DNA of 5,626 nucleotides from Actinomycetota bacterium (GTDB taxonomy: Bacteria > Actinomycetota > Thermoleophilia > Gaiellales > Gaiellaceae): NCBI GenBank assembly GCA_005883235.1, contig VAYE01000242.1, positions 1-5,626 on the forward strand. Direction: 5' to 3'. The notes under the pieces were generated by a model, which saw nothing but the letters and a program-made list of their open reading frames with translations, was not told the origin of the DNA and made no database searches. The position numbers were made by a program, and so were the translations under genes. Numbering within the stretch: position 1 is the first letter of the stretch; each line of letters starts with the position of its first letter. Positions 1 through 5,524 of the stretch are shown in pieces.

Positions 1-788
1 GAGGGGACGATGAACGCGCCGAGACAGGCGGCCATGTAGACGACGAAGACGAAGCGGAGCCTGCGCGCCGACTCGACCCGCCACGTCAGGACGGCGCCCA
101 AGATGCAGAAGGTCGCCGCGGCGGCCAGCTCGGCGGCCGAGAACGGATAGCGCCCGTCGTCCGGGAATGCGCGCCAGAGCACGACCTCCGCAAGTCCGGC
201 GACCCCCATCACGAGCGACGGCACCACGATCCGGCGCCACTCGGCCCACCGGTCGAGGGCGATCCCGATCAGGAGCAGCGTGAGCAGGAGGAACGCGAGC
301 GGGCTCGCCGCGAGCGTGAGCGCCGCTAGGCACGCAAACCGTCCGTGCGCGCGCGCCTGCAGCGCCCACAGCGCGAGCAGCGCGAGCGCGATCCCGAGGG
401 CGAACGGGAACGCGGCCGAGAGGACGATCCCCGCCCAGACGACCGCGAACGTCCGGCTCGACCAGCGTGCAGTCGGTCCCCACTCGCGCCCGATGACGAC
501 CGCGAACGCGAGCGCCGCCGTCGCGATCGTCGCCACCGCGAGCAGCTTGATCCCCAGCAGCGCCGCGAGCGGGTAGTAGAGGACGCTGTAGGTGATGAAG
601 CTGTAGCGGCCCGCGTACCAGAAGTTGTTCCAGAGCGCGAAGCCGTGCTGGAGGAAGACGGTCCGCTGGTAGGCGTGGGCGGCGAGGTCGCTTCCGGGGG
701 GCCCGAGCCAGGCGAACGCAGCCGCGAGCGCCGCCGCTGCGGCGGCCGAGAAGAGCGCTTCGCGCGCGAGGGGAGTCGTGCGAGGCAC
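1..788 (-). CDS. Multi-pass membrane protein, GT-C glycosyltransferase-like (3' end cut by the window)
   Basis: The reverse strand reads open for 262 codons from a GTG at 788 to the window edge, so the C-terminus is missing. An in-frame TAA (798-800) lies just upstream, so the gene cannot start earlier. The protein is strongly hydrophobic, with about six to eight likely membrane segments: roughly residues 11-29, 71-100, 113-145, 152-178, 190-206, 219-236 and 243-262. After the first segment comes a polar, aromatic-rich loop, GSDLAAHAYQ (D34, H38), followed by LWNNFWYAGRYSF. An Asp/His loop after TM1 followed by a W/Y-rich stretch is typical of GT-C-fold polyprenyl-phosphate sugar transferases and of related uncharacterised actinobacterial membrane proteins. 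A role in moving sugars onto lipid or cell-wall carriers is inference only. It is divergent from the DUF4389-type gene. The reading frame is secure; the function is not. Confidence 0.72.
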   Translation of the reverse strand, partial: MPRTTPLAREALFSAAAAAALAAAFAWLGPPGSDLAAHAYQRTVFLQHGFALWNNFWYAGRYSFITYSVLYYPLAALLGIKLLAVATIATAALAFAVVIGREWGPTARWSSRTFAVVWAGIVLSAAFPFALGIALALLALWALQARAHGRFACLAALTLAASPLAFLLLTLLLIGIALDRWAEWRRIVVPSLVMGVAGLAEVVLWRAFPDDGRYPFSAAELAAAATFCILGAVLTWRVESARRLRFVFVVYMAACLGAFIVP

Positions 789-794
789 GGCTGT

Positions 795-800
795 ACCTTA
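795..800 (-). promoter_or_regulatory. TAAGGT -10-like hexamer, 6 nt before GTG start at 788
   Basis: Read on the minus strand, TAAGGT is followed by ACAGCC and then the GTG start. The TANNNT form and 6-nt spacing would put transcription initiation at about the start codon, as in leaderless actinobacterial genes. The same bases contain AAGG and could instead be read as a weak ribosome binding site. No clear -35 box is visible at the usual distance. Confidence 0.5.
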
Positions 801-842
801 CGGTTCCCGGCGGCGGCACTTCCGCAACGCGGAGCCCGGGAG

Positions 843-848
843 TAGGAT
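843..848 (+). promoter_or_regulatory. TAGGAT -10-like hexamer, 6 nt before GTG start at 855
   Basis: TAGGAT is followed by CGCCGC and the GTG at 855. This is the same architecture as the divergent gene opposite, so the 66-base gap would hold two back-to-back leaderless promoters. AGGA in the same bases could serve as a weak Shine-Dalgarno, so the two readings compete. No convincing -35 box is seen. Confidence 0.5.
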
Positions 849-854
849 CGCCGC

Positions 855-1448
855 GTGGACACGCCGGCCGTACAGGCCGCCCAGGAGCCGCATCCGATCA
901 AGCTCGTCGTCACCGACGACCTGCGCCGCAACCGGCTGACCGCCTTCTTCCGTCTCCTGCTCGCCCTTCCGCACTACATCTGGATCGCGCTCTGGGGCAT
1001 CTTCGCCATGCTCGCCCTGATCTTGAACTGGGTCGCGACGCTCATCTCCGGCCGGCCGCCCGCCGCGCTGCATAACTTCCTCGCGAGGTTCCTGTGCTAT
1101 TCGACCCACGTCACGGCCTACGCCTTCCTGATCGCCAATCCGTTTCCGGGCTTCCTCGGCCGGCCCGGCTACCCGGTCGACCTCGAGGTCGGGCCTCCCG
1201 AGCAGCAGAGCCGCCTGACCGTCTTCTTCCGCATCTTCCTGGCGCTGCCCGCGCTGCTCGTCTCGCAGATCCTCCGATACCTCTCCCAGCTGCTCGCCGT
1301 CTTCAGCTGGTTCACGGCGGTCATCCTCGGGCGCGTGCCGCGCGGCATCCGCGACTTCGCCGCGTTCGCCCTACGCTTCGAGCAGCAGACGATGGGCTAC
1401 GTCTACCTGCTGACCGGGCGCTATCCGAGCTTCGAGCTCGGCATCTAG
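855..1448 (+). CDS. DUF4389-type membrane protein with internal tandem duplication
   Basis: A 197-residue protein starting with GTG. Two homologous halves are visible: residues 27-100 and 120-193, both 74 residues and alignable without gaps at an offset of 93. Shared positions include RLTxFFRxxLALP (27-39 and 120-132), W59/W152, the GRxP after the second hydrophobic stretch (66-69 and 159-162), F75/F168, Y89/Y182, L92/L185 and the closing PxF (98-100 and 191-193). Each unit has hydrophobic stretches, so the protein is expected in the membrane. The pattern (YPVDLEV, PE..SRLTVFFR..LALP, GR.PRG..DF, LLTGRYPSF) is the one I know from DUF4389 proteins, common in actinobacteria and of unknown function. 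The link between halves, YPVDLEVGPPEQQ, looks like the usual family N-terminus, suggesting the second half is the more canonical copy. It is convergent with the small barrel protein gene. Confidence 0.85.
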   Translation: MDTPAVQAAQEPHPIKLVVTDDLRRNRLTAFFRLLLALPHYIWIALWGIFAMLALILNWVATLISGRPPAALHNFLARFLCYSTHVTAYAFLIANPFPGFLGRPGYPVDLEVGPPEQQSRLTVFFRIFLALPALLVSQILRYLSQLLAVFSWFTAVILGRVPRGIRDFAAFALRFEQQTMGYVYLLTGRYPSFELGI

Positions 1449-1462
1449 TCCGCGCAGCTCGA
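1432..1462. terminator. Hairpin between convergent genes, possible bidirectional terminator
   Basis: TCGAGCTCGG (1432-1441) pairs with CCG (1450-1452) and AGCTCGA (1456-1462), leaving a CGC bulge and an 8-base loop that holds the TAG stop of the plus-strand gene. That is ten base pairs, mostly GC. It sits exactly where two convergent genes end (stops at 1448 and 1464), which fits a two-way stop signal. There is no T-tract on either side, so it is not a standard intrinsic terminator. Confidence 0.4.
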
Positions 1463-1463
1463 G

Positions 1464-1757
1464 TTAGCTCCGCTCCTTGTGGACCTCGAACGAGGTCTCG
1501 TTCGGCGGCGTGGGGAAGCCTGCCTCGCCGAGACCCCGGAGTCCCGGCATGAGCTTCTCGTCCCGGAAGCGATCCCAGCTCTCGCGAGAGTCCCAGAAGG
1601 CGACCACGAGCCACCCGTCGCCCGTCGGCCCGGCCGCGTGGTAGGTCTGGCCCTCGGGGAGCTCGGTCCCGTCCGCGGGATGGACCTGCTTGATGCTCGC
1701 CTCGTACTGCTCCTTCGTCCCGCCGGGGAAGGTGTGCACGATCCCGAACGTCGCCAT
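1464..1757 (-). CDS. Small dimeric alpha/beta-barrel (ABM/DABB-like) protein
   Basis: A 97-residue protein starting MATFGIVHTFPGGTKEQYEAS. The start at 1757 is preferred because GGGAGG (1762-1767) lies 4 nt upstream. An ATG at 1769 adds only four residues and overlaps that site; longer in-frame extension runs into the end of the cupin gene and looks non-coding. The layout is a beta strand (VHTFPGGTKEQY), a helix, then GWLVVAFWDSRESWDRFRDEKLMPGL. The hydrophobic strand followed by DSxESWxRFRDExLMP is the signature I associate with small ferredoxin-like barrel proteins related to antibiotic-biosynthesis monooxygenases, which usually form dimers. No catalytic residue can be named, so an enzymatic role is not claimed. 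It lies 31 bases behind the cupin gene on the same strand and may be co-transcribed, or may have its own promoter in that gap. Confidence 0.8.
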   Translation of the reverse strand: MATFGIVHTFPGGTKEQYEASIKQVHPADGTELPEGQTYHAAGPTGDGWLVVAFWDSRESWDRFRDEKLMPGLRGLGEAGFPTPPNETSFEVHKERS

Positions 1758-1761
1758 GCGG

Positions 1762-1767
1762 CCTCCC
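1762..1767 (-). promoter_or_regulatory. Shine-Dalgarno GGGAGG for the barrel protein
   Basis: On the minus strand GGGAGG is followed by CCGC and the ATG at 1757. It is the clearest ribosome binding site next to a start codon in the window and decides between the candidate starts. It contrasts with the SD-poor starts of the unit-leading genes. Confidence 0.6.
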
Positions 1768-1788
1768 ATGCTCGTAGGTAGGCCGAAC

Positions 1789-2178
1789 CTAGACCGCGGA
1801 GTCGAGGATCTCCGAGCGCTCGTGCTCGCGCGGGCTGCCGTAGGCATAGAGCACGAGTTCCTCGTTGCCGTGATTCACTGACTGGAGCGGTGTGCCCGGC
1901 GCGACGTGGACGAGCCCGCCGGTCGGCACGTCCTGGCGCTCGGGCGGGTCGCCGACGTACATCGACAGCGTCCCCGCGAGGACGACGAACGTCTCCTCCT
2001 GGTCGCTGTTCCTGTGGCGGCGCCCCTTGGCGCCGGGCTCGTAGCGCCAGAGGTTCGCGCGGGTGTCGGCGAAACCGGCGAGCTCGCTCAGCTCGGCGAC
2101 GTGGCACGGCGCCTCGCCGGGCTCGTGCGGGCGCGTCGTCCACTCGAGCTCGTCCGGCCGGATGACGCGGAAGGCCAC
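1789..2178 (-). CDS. Single-domain cupin protein with altered metal-site motifs
   Basis: A 129-residue protein, the usual size of a one-domain cupin, starting with GTG at 2178. Cupin motif 1 is readable as G49-x5-H55-x-N57-x4-E62-x6-G69 in PGAKGRRHRNSDQEETFVVLAGT. Motif 2 is GLVHVAPGTPLQSVNHGN (88-105), ending in N102. Compared with the family pattern G(x5)HxH(x3-4)E(x6)G and G(x5)PxG(x2)H(x3)N, the second His of motif 1 is Asn57 and the His of motif 2 falls on Leu98. Two of the four usual metal ligands are therefore missing. It may bind metal differently, or be a binding or sensor protein and not an enzyme. It starts 17 bases after the stop of the membrane protein gene and ends 31 bases before the barrel protein gene. 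Family assignment is firm; function is unknown. Confidence 0.85.
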   Translation of the reverse strand: MAFRVIRPDELEWTTRPHEPGEAPCHVAELSELAGFADTRANLWRYEPGAKGRRHRNSDQEETFVVLAGTLSMYVGDPPERQDVPTGGLVHVAPGTPLQSVNHGNEELVLYAYGSPREHERSEILDSAV

Positions 2179-2184
2179 CCGGGC

Positions 2185-2190
2185 AGCCTA
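2185..2190 (-). promoter_or_regulatory. TAGGCT -10-like hexamer, 6 nt before the cupin GTG
   Basis: On the minus strand TAGGCT is followed by GCCCGG and the GTG at 2178. No good ribosome binding site is seen in the 17-base gap, so a leaderless transcript starting at the GTG is plausible even though another same-strand gene ends just upstream. No -35 box is clear. Confidence 0.45.
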
Positions 2191-2195
2191 GTTAC

Positions 2196-3170
2196 CTAGA
2201 CCGCGTCGACGAGAACCGTCGCGCTGAACGCGCCGGCGAGCACGAGCGCGGTCGCCGCCCCGGCTGCCGTGAGCGTCCGCCGCCGCGTCTGGGCCGAGCC
2301 GAACCGGGCCAGGAAGAGCGCGCCGCCCGCGCCGACGACGATGCTGACCGCGGTCTCGATCGCCTGCAGGGCGATCCCGGTCGTGAGCGCCTTCGTCAGG
2401 TCGACGCCCTTGCTCTGCAGCGCCACGGCCACGGTGCCGGTTGCGATCCCGATGTTCCCGGGCGTGAGCGGGATCGCCGTCGCGAGGTCCAGCGCCGGCA
2501 CGATGATCACCGCGGCGAGAAGCGGATGCGAGACGCCGAGCGCGGCCGCGATCGCCGCCGCGCCGCCGATCCGGGCCGCCGTCGCCGCGGCGACCCAGGC
2601 CACGATCCGCGCACCACCCACCGGAGACCGGCCGAGAGCGCGGAAGGCGTCGAGAGCGTGCGAGATGTGCCGCCGAGCGCGTCGCCCGCGCGCGAAGAAC
2701 GCCGCCAGCACGGCCGCACCCACGAACCCGCCGAGAACGAGCACAGGCCAGAGCGGCAGCGCCCCCATCGCCGCCCCGACCACGACGAGCACGCCGAGGA
2801 CGAGCGCCCGCGCCGCCCCGATCGCGCCGAAGACGCTCCCGGTCGTCCAGTAGCGGTCGCGCCGCCCCCCGAAGGCGCGCGAGAAGAGCGCGATCCGCGC
2901 CGCGTCGCCGATCCGGGCCGGCATGGCCGTGTTCACGAGCGAGCCGACGCCGTAGCACGCGACGGCGCGGGCCCGGTCGATCCGCCCGCCGCAGAGGTGG
3001 ATCGCCGAGCGCCACACCCACGCGTTGCAGAGCAGCGCGGCGAGGAAGCCCATCGCGGCGGCCCACAGCCAGACAGCGACTCGAGCTGGGCTCTCGAGAA
3101 CCGCATCGCTCTCATTGAAGCTGGAACGGGCGAAATCTGCGCGGAGATGCGCCGTTACGCTTGAACCCAT
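2196..3170 (-). CDS. UPF0104 / LPG-synthase-TM (flippase-like) membrane protein
   Basis: 324 residues if started at the ATG at 3170, near the family's usual length. Two family landmarks are clear: VGSLVNTAMPARIGDAARIA (75-94), matching the G..N..LPgR.Ge..R pattern, and ALDLATAIPLTPGNIGIATG (226-245), matching the ..lP.tPGGiG.. pattern late in these proteins. Several membrane segments are visible, roughly 31-50, 118-136, 140-159, 188-212, 217-236, 262-288 and 299-319. Relatives include the membrane half of MprF and AglD-like proteins, which handle or flip lipids; substrate here is unknown. The start is uncertain. Residues 1-30 are polar, lack the first membrane segment usual in the family, and come from a less GC-rich stretch that looks like promoter DNA. 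The next in-frame ATG (3053) would cut into a membrane segment. The 3170 ATG shares its CATG with the divergent GGT-like gene. Confidence 0.8.
   Translation of the reverse strand: MGSSVTAHLRADFARSSFNESDAVLESPARVAVWLWAAAMGFLAALLCNAWVWRSAIHLCGGRIDRARAVACYGVGSLVNTAMPARIGDAARIALFSRAFGGRRDRYWTTGSVFGAIGAARALVLGVLVVVGAAMGALPLWPVLVLGGFVGAAVLAAFFARGRRARRHISHALDAFRALGRSPVGGARIVAWVAAATAARIGGAAAIAAALGVSHPLLAAVIIVPALDLATAIPLTPGNIGIATGTVAVALQSKGVDLTKALTTGIALQAIETAVSIVVGAGGALFLARFGSAQTRRRTLTAAGAATALVLAGAFSATVLVDAV
3156..3161 (+). promoter_or_regulatory. TACGCT -10-like hexamer, 7 nt before the GGT-like ATG
   Basis: TACGCT is followed by TGAACCC and the ATG at 3169, with no Shine-Dalgarno between. The roughly 80 bases before it are visibly richer in A and T than the genes around them, as expected for a promoter. 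This would be the promoter of the three-gene plus-strand operon, with transcription starting at about the ATG. No convincing -35 box was found at 16-18 nt. Confidence 0.5.
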
Positions 3171-4731
3171 GCGTGGAGCGATCGCCGCCGGCCACCCCGT
3201 GACCGCCGAGACCGGCGCACGCGTCCTCCACGCCGGCGGGAACGCCGTCGACGCCTGCATCGCAGCCGCGTTCGCGTCCTGGGTCGCCGAGAGCCCGCTG
3301 ACTGGCCCGGGCGGCGGCGGCTTCATGCTCGTCCACCGAGCCCGTGACAACGGCGCGCGTCTCCTCGACTTCTTCGTGGCGGTTCCGGGCCGAGGCTCAC
3401 CGCCGCACGAGCGCCCGGACATGGAGGAAGTGGACGTGGACTTCGACCGCGAGACGAAGCAGGTCTTCCACATCGGCGCCCCCTCCAACGCCGTCCCGGG
3501 CACCGCCGCCGGGCTCGAGGCGGCCCACCGCGCCTACGGCACGCGCCCGTGGCCGGAGCTCGTCGCGCCCGCGATCGAGCTCGCGCGCGACGGGATCGAG
3601 CTCACGCGCGCGCAGGCCTACCTGCACGCGATCCTCGACCTGATCCTCGCCCACACCGAGGAGGGCCGCCGCATCTACCAGCGAAACGGCGAGCGCCTGG
3701 TCGCGGGCGACCGGATCGAGATGCCCGACCTCGCGCGCACGCTCGAGCGCATCGCCGAGCACGGCGCGCGTGAGCTCTACGACGGCGAGCTCGGCCGCGC
3801 GATCGCCGCGCATGTCCGCGAGCACGGCGGCGAGATCGACGAGCGCGACCTCGCCGAGTACCGCGTCGTCTGGCGCCGCCCGGTCCGCGCCGCCTTCCAG
3901 GGCCACGAGTTCCTGTCGAACCCGCCGCCTTCCTCCGGCGGCGTCCTGATCGCCTACGGCCTGCGCCTGCTCGACCGGCTCGGCGTCGACGCGGCCGCCG
4001 GCACCGCCGAGGAGATCGCAACCCTCGCCGAGGTGATGCGCGAGCAGACGCGCGCGCGGGGCTCGGGGTTCGCGAGCGGCCTCTACCGCGGCGGCCTGGC
4101 TCGCCGCTTGCTCGCCGACGAGGCCGTGAAGGAGGGAACGAGGCGCGTGCGCGCGCGGCTCGCGGGCCTCGCCGAGCCGGTCGGCGCGCCGGGAACGACG
4201 CAGATCTCCGTCGTGGATGCGCGCGGCAACGCGGCCTCGATGACCGCGTCCACCGGCTCCGGGTCAGGCGTGATCGTGCCCGGAACGGGTGTGCACCTGA
4301 ACAACATGCTGGGCGAGTACGACCTCGTCGCCGCGAGCGCGCGTCCGGGCCTGCGCCTGACGAGCATGATGGCTCCCTCGATCGTGCTCCGCGGCGATCG
4401 TCCGCGCCTCGTCGTCGGCAGCGCCGGCTCGGTGCGCCTGCGCGGCGCGATCCTCCAGATCGTGAACAACGTCGTCGGGCACGGGCTCGACGTGGGCGAG
4501 GCGATCGAGCGGCCGCGCATGCACCTCGAGGAGCCGCACGTCCACTGCGAGGGCGGCAGCGACCCGGGCGAGGTCGACCGGCTCGAGGCGATGGGCTACG
4601 AGGTGACGCGCTGGCGGCGGCGGAACCTCTACTTCGGCGGCGCGTCGGCGGTGGAGGTGCGGGAGGACGGGACGCTCGCCGCGGCCGGCGATCCCCGGCG
4701 CGGCGGCGACGGCGTGGTGGTGGAGGCGTGA
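3169..4731 (+). CDS. Gamma-glutamyltransferase-family Ntn hydrolase, divergent active site
   Basis: 520 residues from the ATG at 3169, chosen because MRGAIAAGHPVTAETGARVLHAGGNAVDA is the usual N-terminus of cytoplasmic members. The frame is open upstream to 3025 but that DNA looks non-coding. Family marks: PLTGPGGGGFMLVH (43-56), SNAVPGTAAGLEAAH (106-120), NPPPSSGG (251-258), the self-cleavage and nucleophile site GTTQISVVDARGNAAS (342-357) with T343 as the expected nucleophile, LNNMLGEYD (377-385) and GSAGSVRLR (417-425). Cleavage before T343 would give subunits of about 342 and 178 residues. There is no signal peptide, unlike periplasmic E. coli Ggt. Aligned by eye with E. coli Ggt, residues that hold the gamma-glutamyl group are changed: R114 to Phe69, N411 to Gly363, Q430 to Met380, D433 to Glu383; T409 becomes Ser361. 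The fold and autoprocessing look intact, but gamma-glutamyl specificity is doubtful. First gene of a three-gene operon. Confidence 0.88.
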   Translation: MRGAIAAGHPVTAETGARVLHAGGNAVDACIAAAFASWVAESPLTGPGGGGFMLVHRARDNGARLLDFFVAVPGRGSPPHERPDMEEVDVDFDRETKQVFHIGAPSNAVPGTAAGLEAAHRAYGTRPWPELVAPAIELARDGIELTRAQAYLHAILDLILAHTEEGRRIYQRNGERLVAGDRIEMPDLARTLERIAEHGARELYDGELGRAIAAHVREHGGEIDERDLAEYRVVWRRPVRAAFQGHEFLSNPPPSSGGVLIAYGLRLLDRLGVDAAAGTAEEIATLAEVMREQTRARGSGFASGLYRGGLARRLLADEAVKEGTRRVRARLAGLAEPVGAPGTTQISVVDARGNAASMTASTGSGSGVIVPGTGVHLNNMLGEYDLVAASARPGLRLTSMMAPSIVLRGDRPRLVVGSAGSVRLRGAILQIVNNVVGHGLDVGEAIERPRMHLEEPHVHCEGGSDPGEVDRLEAMGYEVTRWRRRNLYFGGASAVEVREDGTLAAAGDPRRGGDGVVVEA

Positions 4732-5228
4732 CGGCGACGATCCGCAAGGCCGAGCCGGGCGACGCGCAGGCGCTCGTCGAGCTCGGGACCGAGGTCGGCC
4801 GCGAGCCCGAGGGCTGGCTCATCACCGCGGACGGCTGGCGAAGCGCCGCCGACGAGCGCCGCTACCTCCGTGCCCTCCGCCGCTATCCGCACGCAGCGGT
4901 CTTCGTCGCCGAGGACGCCGGCGCGATCGTCGGCCGCCTCTCGCTCGCCCGCGATCAGCACCCGGCGAGCTACCACGTCGCCGACCTCGGGCTGATGGTC
5001 GCCGCGTCCCACCGCCGTCGCGGCGTCGGCCGCGCCCTACTCGACGCCGCGGTCGCGTGGGCGCGCGAGAGCGGGATCCGCAAGCTCGAGCTCCACGTCT
5101 TCCCGCACAACGAGCCGGCGATCCAGCTCTACGAGGGCTACGGCTTCGAGCGCGAGGGCTACCGGCGCGAGCACTATCGACGGGCCGGCGAGTACGTGGA
5201 CGCGATCGTCATGGCCCTGACCCTGTGA
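4728..5228 (+). CDS. GNAT-family N-acetyltransferase
   Basis: 166 residues, the normal size for a single GNAT domain, starting at a GTG that overlaps the previous stop as GTGA (4728-4731). GGAGG at 4722-4726 is only one base from the GTG, too close for a standard site, so translational coupling to the upstream gene is likely. The acetyl-CoA-binding motif A is clear: LGLMVAASHRRRGVGRALLDAAVAWA, with R97-R98-G99-V100-G101-R102-A103 forming the pyrophosphate loop. Motif B follows as LELHVFPHNEPAIQLYEGYGFEREGYRREHY, with N128 and the LYExxGF signature (134-140). The end, GEYVDAIVMAL, is typical of amine or amino-acid acetyltransferases. The substrate cannot be read from sequence. Its place behind a GGT-fold amidohydrolase suggests a shared amine or amide substrate, which is inference. 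Confidence 0.9.
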   Translation: MTATIRKAEPGDAQALVELGTEVGREPEGWLITADGWRSAADERRYLRALRRYPHAAVFVAEDAGAIVGRLSLARDQHPASYHVADLGLMVAASHRRRGVGRALLDAAVAWARESGIRKLELHVFPHNEPAIQLYEGYGFEREGYRREHYRRAGEYVDAIVMALTL

Positions 5229-5524
5229 CGTGGTTCGCAGTCATCCGCGAGCGCGGCCCGAGCTGGGACGCGTCGCGCGGGATGCGCGAGCAGGAGCGCT
5301 GGGACGAGCACGCCGCGTTCATGGAGGCGCTCGCGGACGACGGGTTCATCGTGGTCGGCGGGCCGCTCGGTGACGGCTCGAGGGTCCTGCACATCGTCGC
5401 CGCCGAGAGCCGGCGGGAGATCGAAGAGCGGTTCGCTGCCGATCCGTGGCCAACGGACATGCTGCGGCTCGCGAGCGTCGAGCCCTGGGAGGTCCTGCTC
5501 GGCAAAAGTTCGCAAGGAGCGTGA
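5225..5524 (+). CDS. YCII-domain (YciI-like) small protein
   Basis: 99 residues from the GTG at 5225, which again overlaps the preceding TGA as GTGA; no ribosome binding site is visible, so it is probably read by re-initiation. The GTG start gives the normal YciI N-terminus, VTWFAVIRERGPSW. Family features are a ferredoxin-like barrel pattern, the helix ERWDEHAAFMEALADDGFIVVGGPL (24-48) with the conserved His29, and ADPWPTDML (72-80) with the conserved Asp73. His and Asp are the pair thought to form the active-site pocket in YciI proteins, and both are kept. YciI-type proteins are small dimeric barrels of mostly unknown chemistry, sometimes linked to dehalogenase- or muconolactone-isomerase-like folds. 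Last gene of the operon. Confidence 0.87.
   Translation: MTWFAVIRERGPSWDASRGMREQERWDEHAAFMEALADDGFIVVGGPLGDGSRVLHIVAAESRREIEERFAADPWPTDMLRLASVEPWEVLLGKSSQGA

Noticed and set aside
1758..1847. 30-residue N-terminal extension of the barrel protein
   Set aside because: It overlaps the end of the cupin gene in another frame and has no family-like sequence; a GGGAGG site supports the start at 1757.
2933..3115. Alternative minus-strand start MRAMRFSRAQ near 3115 for the membrane protein
   Set aside because: It lies in a different frame and would not join the UPF0104 reading frame without a frameshift, for which there is no other sign.
2526..3164. 212-residue plus-strand frame antisense to the membrane protein
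   Set aside because: Low-complexity Arg/Glu/Asp/Pro-rich sequence; the opposite strand carries clear UPF0104 motifs.
3025..3168. N-terminal extension of the GGT-like protein by 48 residues
   Set aside because: The extension is antisense to the membrane protein, is not a signal peptide, and family similarity begins at MRGAIAAGHP.
3602..4825. 407-residue open frame on the minus strand over the GGT-like gene
   Set aside because: Almost only Arg, Ser, Ala, Gly and Pro with no domain pattern; it is the antisense of a GC-rich real gene.
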